DNA of 34,492 nucleotides from positions 1-34,492 of the forward strand of contig JAPOGE010000014.1 in NCBI GenBank assembly GCA_028283345.1, written 5' to 3'. Source of the DNA: Candidatus Poseidoniales archaeon. Its GTDB lineage: Archaea; Thermoplasmatota; Poseidoniia; Poseidoniales; Poseidoniaceae. Shown one piece after another: positions 8,124 through 14,750 of this stretch (position 1 is the first letter of the stretch; the number at the start of each line of letters is the position of its first letter). Below the pieces are notes generated by a model. It searched no databases and had not been told where the DNA came from. It saw only the letters and a program-made list of their open reading frames with translations. The translations under genes and the position numbers were made by a program.

Positions 8124-8669
8124 GTGATACCCGTCGCACTTTTTGGAATCGATGCTGAACAGTGCGAGGAATTCTACGCTGAACTGCCGCAGATTCTACT
8201 TACTGCTGGAGCCGATGATGCTGACTATGAAGCGATGCTGTACAATATTGAAGGAGAACTATGCCTCGAGCATCTGGGAATCATCGATGAATGGGCGGGT
8301 AACTCCCCAGTGGTCTGGCCGGAAGATATTGCTCAGGAGATACTAATCACACTTGAGGTGGTCAAATATCCCAACGTCGCTTTGCTGGAAGGACTACTCA
8401 GATTGGATGAAATCGACGTGCCCCGGATGGCGAGCTGGTTGCACTTCCTTACCAAGGTCTACCCGTTATACGATGAACGGACATGTGCCGGATTGCGAAA
8501 ATTCGGCCTCACCTGTCCTTATGAACCGAACGATATCGCATCGTATGGAGTTTATGTTGCATTGATCGAGGGTTTCAAGGAATTTGCTCCAGCCACTGCA
8601 CTACCTGAATATTCCCTGCCGCGCCAGAGATTGCTCCAACTCGGCCTGGCCGCGTGGGCAAGGAACTGA
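8124..8669 (+). CDS. Unknown 181-aa helical protein
   Basis: No family recognised. The start is a GTG at 8124 with a well-placed ribosome binding site (AGAGGAA, about 6 nt upstream). The protein is acidic and almost wholly helical. A block near residues 105-130 (WLHFLTKVYPLYDERTCAGL) recalls the helix pair of helix-hairpin-helix glycosylase-like proteins that carry a 'hFLxxxYPIYDxRV' motif, but no catalytic Lys/Asp pair can be pointed to, so no function is claimed. It lies 54 bp after the BoxB-like gene and 9 bp before the EamA transporter gene, so it is likely in their operon. Confidence 0.65.
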   Translation: MIPVALFGIDAEQCEEFYAELPQILLTAGADDADYEAMLYNIEGELCLEHLGIIDEWAGNSPVVWPEDIAQEILITLEVVKYPNVALLEGLLRLDEIDVPRMASWLHFLTKVYPLYDERTCAGLRKFGLTCPYEPNDIASYGVYVALIEGFKEFAPATALPEYSLPRQRLLQLGLAAWARN

Positions 8670-8678
8670 GGTTTCCGC

Positions 8679-9620
8679 ATGGGCCGAGAAGAGCCGTTGT
8701 GGGCGACTCATCTGAAACTGCTCATCGTCGCCGCCTCGTGGGGGGCGGCCTGGACGGCTGGTCGATGGCTGGCATTGGATCTGCCACCCATCACCGGCGC
8801 TTGGTTGCGTTATTCCATTGCCGTACCGTTATTCATTGCTTGGCTATTCTTGGCCGAGGGGCGTAACATTCCTACCCGCGGCGAGTGGAAGCGAATCGTG
8901 GTCATCGGCATATTCTCGACCTTTCTCTATCAGGTATTATTCATGTTCGGAATGGGCTATACCGCCGCCGGTGATGCCTCGCTGGTAATCACCTTCAATC
9001 CTCTGTTCACCGCATTGTTGGCTGTTCCTTTCCTCGGTCGACCAATAACAAAACGGCTCGCTGGTGGGCTGGCCCTCGGGATTACCGGGATTGCAATCAT
9101 TTTCAGCCACAGTCCGAATGTCGATATTCCGGTAGACGATAGGATGCTCGGCGACCTGCTCATCGCCTTCGCAGCTCTATCATGGGCATGTGCAACTATT
9201 TTGATTAAACGTGCGATGAGTGAGCCGGCTGGAGATTCAGAGAAACCGATGTCGGCCTTGGCAATAACAGTCTGGGCTTCGGTGACCGGGCTGGCCTTCC
9301 TCACCCCATGGGCTGGTTGGGAAACAATGGAAAATGGAATCCCGAGCATAGGTCTTTGGACATGGATATCGATTCTGTTTCTCGCTATCATCTCGACCGT
9401 CGTCTCCTACGTCTGGTTCGCCGGCGGGGTTGATAAAATCGGCGCTTCACAAGCGGCGCTGTACGTTTTTCTAGTGCCACCGTTCGGTATTCTCGCCGGC
9501 TGGGTTCTACTCGACGAGAAACTCGGATGGACTTTGGTATCGAGTTTCATACTCATCATCAGCGGGGTGATTCTTGCCTCCTCCACGCCGCGTGGCGAGT
9601 TGAGCGAGGTCACACAATAA
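8679..9620 (+). CDS. EamA/DMT-superfamily transporter
   Basis: A 313-aa membrane protein with about ten TM helices arranged as two EamA repeats (roughly residues 10-140 and 160-300). The first helix has the typical WGAAWTAGRW pattern, repeat one ends with FTALLAVPFLGRPITKR and GITGIAIIF, and repeat two ends with LVPPFGILAGWVLLDEKLGW...GVILAS, both EamA hallmarks. Such proteins export or import amino acids, nucleotides or other small metabolites; the substrate cannot be told. The ATG at 8679 is preceded by TGAGGT, which overlaps the upstream stop codon. It lies between the BoxB-like and 3-hydroxyacyl-CoA dehydrogenase genes on the same strand, so uptake or efflux of an aromatic or organic acid is possible but unproven. 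Confidence 0.88.
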   Translation: MGREEPLWATHLKLLIVAASWGAAWTAGRWLALDLPPITGAWLRYSIAVPLFIAWLFLAEGRNIPTRGEWKRIVVIGIFSTFLYQVLFMFGMGYTAAGDASLVITFNPLFTALLAVPFLGRPITKRLAGGLALGITGIAIIFSHSPNVDIPVDDRMLGDLLIAFAALSWACATILIKRAMSEPAGDSEKPMSALAITVWASVTGLAFLTPWAGWETMENGIPSIGLWTWISILFLAIISTVVSYVWFAGGVDKIGASQAALYVFLVPPFGILAGWVLLDEKLGWTLVSSFILIISGVILASSTPRGELSEVTQ

Positions 9621-9648
9621 CCTTCAATCAGCATGGCTTAGGATAACC

Positions 9649-10539
9649 ATGGCGATTAACACGGTGGCGGTCATCGGTGCCGGAACGATGGGTGCCGGAA
9701 TCGCCCAGGTCTGCGCCCAATGCGGTTGGACGACCAAACTTTTCGACGCTTTTCCCGAAGGTTTGTCAGCCGGAATGGAGAAGATCAATGCTTTCTGGGA
9801 GAAGGGAATCGCCACAGGAAAAACCACCGAGGAACAGAAGGCGGAATGGTCAGCCAATCTGGAGGCGATAGCGGATATGGCCACTGCGGTCGCCGATGCT
9901 GACCTGGTCATCGAGGCGGTGCCGGAGATACCCGACCTGAAGCACAGTATTTTCGCCGACCTTGCTCGGCTTGCTCCACCCCACGCGGTGCTCGCCTCCA
10001 ATACCTCGAGCCTGTCAATCGCCGCAATCGCCGCCGCCACCGATTGCGGCGAGAGGGTCATCGGCATGCATTTCTTCAACCCGGTACCACTGATGAAATT
10101 ACTCGAATTGGTATGTCATGATGGCACCGGCAAGGCAACCATCGCCATCGCCAGAGAGGCGGCGGCGGCGATGGGCAAAACCGACATATTGGTCAAGGAT
10201 ATTCCCGGTTTTGCGACCAGTCGTCTGGGTGTGGTACTCGGTAATGAGGCGATTCGCATGCTGGCTGAAGGGGTTGCCAGCGCCGGCGATATCGATACCG
10301 CGATGCAACTGGGTTATCGTCACCCGATGGGGCCGCTGGCACTCTCTGATCTGGTCGGCTTGGATGTACGCCGGGATATCCTACTCAATCTGGCGGATTC
10401 CTTCACCGATGAGTCATACCTCCCCCATCCCCTGTTGGAAGCCTTGGTCAGCGAGGGAAGCCTGGGTAAAAAGAGCGGAAAAGGAATCTACGACTGGTCG
10501 ACTGGAGAGGCTCAAGAGCGTGATGACCTGCCGCTATGA
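9649..10539 (+). CDS. 3-hydroxyacyl-CoA (3-hydroxybutyryl-CoA/3-hydroxyadipyl-CoA) dehydrogenase
   Basis: Oxidises an L-3-hydroxyacyl-CoA to the 3-oxoacyl-CoA with NAD(P)+. The 296-aa product is a single-module enzyme: Rossmann motif IGAGTMGAGIAQ (residues 9-20), SNTSSL (117-122), catalytic His141 in GMHFFNPVPLMKLLE with partner Glu153, then the C-terminal dimerisation domain beginning DIPGFATSR. The Asn normally found in PGFxxNR is Ser191 here, a variant I also recall from other bacterial members. The C-terminus has the usual GKKSGKGIYDW motif. PaaH and Hbd/FadB2-type enzymes are indistinguishable at this level. It ends the plus-strand cluster and converges on the zinc ribbon/PaaG-like/aldehyde dehydrogenase operon. 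Confidence 0.92.
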   Translation: MAINTVAVIGAGTMGAGIAQVCAQCGWTTKLFDAFPEGLSAGMEKINAFWEKGIATGKTTEEQKAEWSANLEAIADMATAVADADLVIEAVPEIPDLKHSIFADLARLAPPHAVLASNTSSLSIAAIAAATDCGERVIGMHFFNPVPLMKLLELVCHDGTGKATIAIAREAAAAMGKTDILVKDIPGFATSRLGVVLGNEAIRMLAEGVASAGDIDTAMQLGYRHPMGPLALSDLVGLDVRRDILLNLADSFTDESYLPHPLLEALVSEGSLGKKSGKGIYDWSTGEAQERDDLPL

Positions 10540-10547
10540 ACCATGAT

Positions 10548-10655
10548 TCAAGGAAATAGGATTTCGCCGCATTCCGGGCATTCCATTCCCGGCAGGAATG
10601 CCCCCAGGGTATAGCCACAGTTCGGACACATCGAAAGCACTTCGTATTCATCCAT
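10548..10655 (-). CDS. Small zinc ribbon protein, 35 aa
   Basis: A short gene read directly from the minus strand: ATG at 10655-10653, TGA at 10550-10548. The product begins MDEYEVLSMCPNCGY and carries two CPxCG knuckles (CPNCG at residues 10-14, CPECG at 27-31) separated by 12 residues, ending ILFP. This is a complete rubredoxin-like/treble-clef zinc ribbon, a type common among archaeal microproteins. It fills most of the gap between the convergent dehydrogenase gene (stop at 10539) and the PaaG-like gene (stop at 10691) and would be the last gene of the aldehyde dehydrogenase-PaaG operon. The intact frame with four spaced cysteines is strong support; the role is unknown. Confidence 0.75.
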   Translation of the reverse strand: MDEYEVLSMCPNCGYTLGAFLPGMECPECGEILFP

Positions 10656-10690
10656 CGCTAACACGCATACGGCAATGGCCTTGAACCTTC

Positions 10691-11479
10691 TCATTTGAAG
10701 TCAGGTTGGCGTTTTTCCAGGAACGAGTTGACTCCCTCTTTGAATCCCTCACTCGCTGATGCCGCCATGATGAGCACCTGCTCATGCCGCAGATGGGTGG
10801 CAAAATCCTGGGTTGATTGTACCTCTATCAAGTGCTTGGTGGCCTCTCTGGTATGGTGCGACCACTTACTCCATTCAGCCGCAACCGCATGCGCCCGGTC
10901 GAGCAACTCCTCGTTTGCAACCACCTCATCGACCGCTCCCTTAGCCAAGGCCTCGGCCGCTTTCCAACGTGAGTTTCCCAAGATGAAGCAGCGGGCGGCC
11001 TGGTCGCCGACCAGCCGTGGCAATAGCCAGGTAGTGCCACCATCTGGAGACAATCCGAGGCTGGCGAATCCCGCCACCAACAGGGCCGATTCACCACATA
11101 CCCGGTAATCACAGGCCAGTGCCAGGCCCAAGCCGCCACCGGCGGCGGCACCATTCAACGCCGCCACACATATCGTCGAGGACTGTCTGATCTTGACCAG
11201 AAGTGGGTGCAGGGTATCGGTCAAGTCCTCCACCAATGCGACGATGCTATCATCGTCAAGGGCGGCGCGGAAGGCTTCAATATCGGCTCCAGCACAGAAC
11301 CACCGGCCACTTCCGGTGATGACCATGGCGCGAATTTCCGGGTCGTCGAGAGCACCGTTGATGACTTCGGCGATAGCCGCCATTCCTTCGCTTGAGAAAC
11401 CCTTGGAGGCTGCTGAGGCACCGAAGGTGATGCGGGAGATTCCATCCCCGAGGTCTGACCTGGTCACGAGATCGGTCAA
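10691..11479 (-). CDS. PaaG-like enoyl-CoA isomerase (crotonase superfamily)
   Basis: A 262-aa crotonase of the isomerase type. It keeps the oxyanion-hole segment FCAGADI (61-67) but lacks both hydratase glutamates: Gly118 replaces the first (GGGLGLA) and Ala139 the second (GFASLGL). It has Asp146 in SPDGGTTWLLPRL, the position of the catalytic Asp of PaaG (IPDCGGTWLLPR), which isomerises ring-1,2-epoxyphenylacetyl-CoA to an oxepin and also shifts double bonds of dehydroadipyl-CoA. The start is a TTG at 11479 with AGGTG about 9 nt upstream, overlapping the aldehyde dehydrogenase stop; the gap between the genes is 8 nt, so they are coupled. Double-bond isomerisation in fatty acid oxidation is an equally valid role. 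Confidence 0.87.
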   Translation of the reverse strand: MTDLVTRSDLGDGISRITFGASAASKGFSSEGMAAIAEVINGALDDPEIRAMVITGSGRWFCAGADIEAFRAALDDDSIVALVEDLTDTLHPLLVKIRQSSTICVAALNGAAAGGGLGLALACDYRVCGESALLVAGFASLGLSPDGGTTWLLPRLVGDQAARCFILGNSRWKAAEALAKGAVDEVVANEELLDRAHAVAAEWSKWSHHTREATKHLIEVQSTQDFATHLRHEQVLIMAASASEGFKEGVNSFLEKRQPDFK

Positions 11480-11487
11480 TTCATCAC

Positions 11488-12933
11488 CTATCCAAGATTG
11501 ACGTTGACATTCTTGACCCGAGTATAAAATCGCATGGCGTCAGCCGATTGCTCGACGCCGATTCCGCTCGCCTTCCAGCCGGTGAAAGCGGTTTGGGGAA
11601 AGGTGATTGGGAACTCATTGATGCTGACCATTCCCGATTGCAGGTCACGAGCCATGCGGTGCGCCAGCCCTAGATTCTGCGTCCACACACCGTTGAGCAG
11701 ACCGAAATCGCAATGGTTGGCCAATTCAAGCGCCTCTTCCTCACTCGAAAAGGTCGTCACCGCCAGCACCGGGCCGAATAACTCCTGCTGAAACAGCAGG
11801 TCGTCCCTACCGACTCCGCATACGATGGTCGGCTCCATGAAGGCGCCATCGGCCAAGTCGCCATCCGGACAGCCACCGCCAAGTACCAATTCTCCACCCT
11901 GTGCCAAGCCTTGCTCGAGCAGGTCGATGACCGATTGGCGATGCGACTTGCTCACCATACTGCCGATTCGCACGCCTTCGGACAAGCCAGCGCCGATCTG
12001 CCACTTGCCGACCTCGGCCTTGATCTTCTCAACCAATTCTTCGGCGACATCCTCGTGAACTATCAAGCGCGATCCAGCCCAGCACATCTGCCCGGCATTC
12101 ATGTAGATCCCAAAGCAGACCGCCTTGGCGCAATAGCGGAGATTCGCATCTGCAAAGACCACGTTTGCCCCTTTGCCTCCCAGTTCAAGGGTCACCGGGA
12201 TGAGGTTCTCGCTAGCCTTCTTCATCACCGCTTTGCCGGTTGAGACCCCACCGGTCAGAACGATTCCGTCGACATCGGGTGAGCCGGCAAGGGCCTCTCC
12301 GACCTCTCCACCCGGGCCGGTGATGACCTGTAGAACCCCACTCGGCAATCCCGCTTCCTCGACCAATTTCGCCCACGCCAGCAGAGACAATGGGGTCAAA
12401 GATGCCGGTTTGGCGATGACGCTACAGCCCGCGGCAAGCGCCGGGGCGATAGAGCGAATGGCTAATTGCAGGGGGAAGTTCCACGGGACGATATGGGCGG
12501 TGACGCCGAGTGGTTGGCGCAATGAGTAATTGAGACGATTGCCTGGTACCGGAATCGTGCTACCTTCGACCTTGTCAGCCCATCCGGAGAAATACTCGAG
12601 CGTCCACGCCGCATAGCGTATTTCGGATAACGCTTCGCGGAAGGTCTTACCATTATTCTGCGATTCCAGTTTGGCCAGATCTTTTGCCGCAGCATAGGTT
12701 GAGTGCGCCATCTTCTGCAGAATCCTGCCCCGCCCGGCCGGGTCGAGCCCAGTCCACTCAGGGCTAGCCATTGCCGCTCGGGATGCGGAGATTGCCCGCT
12801 CCACATCGGTCACCCCGCCACGCGGCACCGTAGCGATTACCGCACCACAGGAAGGGTCGTTGACATCCATTGTCTCGCCGCCATCCGCATTACACCATTC
12901 ACCTGCGATGAGCATCTTCTCTTCACCCGCCAT
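11488..12933 (-). CDS. NAD(P)-dependent aldehyde dehydrogenase
   Basis: A 481-aa ALDH-superfamily enzyme oxidising an aldehyde to its acid. All key residues are visible: Asn152 in VPWNFP, Lys175 in IAKPASLTP (cofactor), Glu250 in TLELGGKG, catalytic Cys284 in NAGQMCWAGSRL, and the FQQELFGPVL motif. Length and order are those of betaine-aldehyde/aryl-aldehyde dehydrogenases. It is the first gene of an operon with the PaaG-like isomerase and the small zinc ribbon. In the aerobic benzoyl-CoA route a semialdehyde-CoA dehydrogenase (BoxD) is required, and this gene is a candidate for that role by context only; the sequence alone does not fix the substrate. Confidence 0.93.
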   Translation of the reverse strand: MAGEEKMLIAGEWCNADGGETMDVNDPSCGAVIATVPRGGVTDVERAISASRAAMASPEWTGLDPAGRGRILQKMAHSTYAAAKDLAKLESQNNGKTFREALSEIRYAAWTLEYFSGWADKVEGSTIPVPGNRLNYSLRQPLGVTAHIVPWNFPLQLAIRSIAPALAAGCSVIAKPASLTPLSLLAWAKLVEEAGLPSGVLQVITGPGGEVGEALAGSPDVDGIVLTGGVSTGKAVMKKASENLIPVTLELGGKGANVVFADANLRYCAKAVCFGIYMNAGQMCWAGSRLIVHEDVAEELVEKIKAEVGKWQIGAGLSEGVRIGSMVSKSHRQSVIDLLEQGLAQGGELVLGGGCPDGDLADGAFMEPTIVCGVGRDDLLFQQELFGPVLAVTTFSSEEEALELANHCDFGLLNGVWTQNLGLAHRMARDLQSGMVSINEFPITFPQTAFTGWKASGIGVEQSADAMRFYTRVKNVNVNLG

Positions 12934-13051
12934 GGCCGAGCGAGGGCCGGGTGCATGAAAGTCCTTCGGCCATCCGCACAGCGACCGGGTAATCGATACG
13001 ATGGAGTATTATTTGCATGCGGAGGTTCTTAGGCCATGTGCCGAACCCAAC

Positions 13052-13732
13052 ATGAGGGGCGAGACTGTGCGTGTAATCAAGGTCAACAAGGCAATGACCG
13101 CCCGGGAACGAGGTGCGAGCGATGAGCCGCCGCGATTACTGCTCATCTGCGGTGCGACCGGGGTCGGGAAATCCACCGTCGCGGTCGAAGCGGCGCAACG
13201 ACTTGGATTCTCCCGGCTGCTATCGAGTGATGCGATTCGTGAAATCATGCGAGCCGGCAAGGATGAGTCTGAAAACCCTGCGCTTTTCCGCTCTTCATTC
13301 AGTCGCGGTGAAGCTGGCGATGCGGTGGTCGACTGGCTCGACACCTGCCTGGCGGTCGAGGATGGAATTTCGGTAACGATTTCACGGGCTCGGCGTGAAG
13401 GCATAGACCTGGTGCTCGAAGGGGTTCATCTGGTGCCTGAGAACCGCTGGTTACGGGAATGGCGTGAAGCCGGGGGCCTGGCCGTGGGTGTGGTGCTTTA
13501 CGTCGACCAAGAGAATGACCACATCGGGATGCTAGAGACGAGAGAGGAGCATTCGTGGCGCCGTGCCGACCGCTACGTCGGGGCGATTCAGCGACTGAGA
13601 GCAATCCAATCAGGGATTCTAGAGCGAACAAAAATCACCAACTGGGTGGAAATTGAGACGACCAGAACCGCCGATGTGGTGGCGCGAATTGAACACCTCT
13701 TTGACTTACAATGGAACGCACGTAATGCCTAG
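13052..13732 (+). CDS. 2-phosphoglycerate kinase-like P-loop kinase
   Basis: About 226 aa from this start. Motifs match archaeal 2-phosphoglycerate kinases, which phosphorylate 2-phosphoglycerate to 2,3-bisphosphoglycerate: the P-loop LICGATGVGKSTVA, then RLLSSDAIREIMR (the 'isTDxIRevmR' block), FRSSFSRGEAGD, and LVLEGVHLVPENRW. The N-terminal ATP-cone domain found in some archaeal members is absent, so only the kinase module is present. The start is uncertain: ATG 13001, ATG 13052 or ATG 13094 are in frame; a TATA-like TATTATTT at 13007-13014 would exclude 13001. It diverges from the aldehyde dehydrogenase gene. Its product in this organism could be a solute precursor or another phosphorylated metabolite. 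Confidence 0.72.
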   Translation: MRGETVRVIKVNKAMTARERGASDEPPRLLLICGATGVGKSTVAVEAAQRLGFSRLLSSDAIREIMRAGKDESENPALFRSSFSRGEAGDAVVDWLDTCLAVEDGISVTISRARREGIDLVLEGVHLVPENRWLREWREAGGLAVGVVLYVDQENDHIGMLETREEHSWRRADRYVGAIQRLRAIQSGILERTKITNWVEIETTRTADVVARIEHLFDLQWNARNA

Positions 13733-13801
13733 CGAAGCCTAAAGCGTAATGCTACAACACTCGGGCTTCGCTCAATCTACTGAACCCGAACTATCAATTC
13801 T

Positions 13802-13837
13802 CCCCCGAAGGCCGAACTTCGTAGCAATGCGTGGTGG
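13802..13837. repeat. Intergenic 36-nt motif, copy A, between convergent gene ends
   Basis: Shares about 30 of 36 positions (one gap) with 25393-25427, including an exact TCGTAGCAAT core, CCCCCGNAGGCC on one side and TGGTGG on the other. Both copies lie between two convergent genes, just downstream of the minus-strand stop codon (8 nt away here). In this copy CCGAAG and CTTCGG at the ends can pair. It may be a 3'-end processing/terminator element or a dispersed repeat. Confidence 0.5.
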
Positions 13838-13845
13838 TCTTCGGT

Positions 13846-14295
13846 TTATGCTGAGAGGTCGATGATCGCAGATAGACGATGCGAAAGCCGTGCATGCCGG
13901 TCAGCGATACCGGCATCGGCGACGATGGTGTAAACATCACCATCCTGGCTGACCACTGGATTGAGCAATTTGACTTCTACACCACGAATCTCACCATGGT
14001 GCAGCATATCGTCGTGAGTCCAATTTATCGCCGTCCATATCGCTTCCTCATCACTCATACCAGCGGTGATAAAGTCGTTGGTGCGGTTTTCCAACAACGG
14101 CTGGAAGGCTTTCTGTAATTCCACGCTCATGTCAATCACCGCATCGGAGGCCGGGTCATATGGTTGGCCCAGACCGGCGACCTTCACTCCGTAAACCGCC
14201 ATCGAGAGTAAAGACATCAACAGTACCACTCCGGCCGCCAACAGCATCTGCCCCATGTCGCCATCATCACCATCATAATGTTGACTTCGCCGCAT
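13846..14295 (-). CDS. Single-TM 'GQ-motif' subunit of type IV pilus-like system
   Basis: About 149 aa from the ATG at 14295, which overlaps the upstream stop as TGATG; the frame upstream of that lies inside the neighbouring gene. Residues 1-15 are short and charged (MRRSQHYDGDDGDMGQ), followed by one hydrophobic helix (about 17-38) and a soluble, presumably outside domain. The MGQMLLAAGVVLLMSL pattern resembles the 'DRGQ' single-pass proteins found beside haloarchaeal pilus genes (from memory, DUF7261-like). It has no lysine/arginine-glycine class III signal site of classic archaellins. As last gene of the ATPase/platform operon it may be a minor pilin or assembly subunit. Confidence 0.68.
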   Translation of the reverse strand: MRRSQHYDGDDGDMGQMLLAAGVVLLMSLLSMAVYGVKVAGLGQPYDPASDAVIDMSVELQKAFQPLLENRTNDFITAGMSDEEAIWTAINWTHDDMLHHGEIRGVEVKLLNPVVSQDGDVYTIVADAGIADRHARLSHRLSAIIDLSA

Positions 14296-14741
14296 CAATT
14301 CCCACCTCCTCGATACCATACATCGAGGCTGATGGTCCATGCCTCCGAATCCACCTGGAGTAAGCGGTGGACGGTGATACTTCTTCCCGACGGTTCAACC
14401 CCATCGCCATGCGGGGCGCTGGGCTCAGAATTTCTCGCCAACCAACATTCGCCATCGATGGTTGGTGAAAGTCCCGACAAGAGTAGGGTGCAAGTACCTT
14501 GGCGGTCGCCTGCGGCGAGTAATTCAACCAAGCGATTATCGGCTGACTCACCGATTGCGGCTTCGCTAAGACCTCTTTGAATCGCATCTTCAGCGGCAAA
14601 TTCCAAGGTCGCATCGCCGGCGATAGAGGCCGAATCCGGAATGTGAATCTGAATGATGAATATCGCTGACATGAAAAAAAGCCAGAATAGAGTAACCATC
14701 TCAAGGATATGCACTTGACCGCAGTCGTCATCATCCATCAT
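14295..14741 (-). CDS. Single-TM pseudopilin-like subunit of type IV pilus-like system
   Basis: A 148-aa protein with an acidic N-terminus (MMDDDDCGQVHILEMV), one TM helix at about residues 12-33 and an outside domain with two cysteines (CTLLL..., GECWLAR) that could form a disulfide. The GQVHILE start resembles haloarchaeal 'RxQAHTLEG' proteins encoded in pilus gene clusters (from memory, DUF7288-like). It starts 10 nt after the platform-protein stop and is coupled to the next subunit through TGATG. Together the two proteins look like minor subunits rather than a major filament protein; a signal-peptidase site was not identified. Confidence 0.68.
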   Translation of the reverse strand: MMDDDDCGQVHILEMVTLFWLFFMSAIFIIQIHIPDSASIAGDATLEFAAEDAIQRGLSEAAIGESADNRLVELLAAGDRQGTCTLLLSGLSPTIDGECWLARNSEPSAPHGDGVEPSGRSITVHRLLQVDSEAWTISLDVWYRGGGN

Positions 14742-14750
14742 CGTTTCAAC

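Noticed and set aside
10448-10651. 67-codon open frame on the minus strand
   Set aside because: It overlaps the dehydrogenase gene and has no family pattern; the real small gene in this gap is in another frame (10548-10655) with four zinc cysteines.
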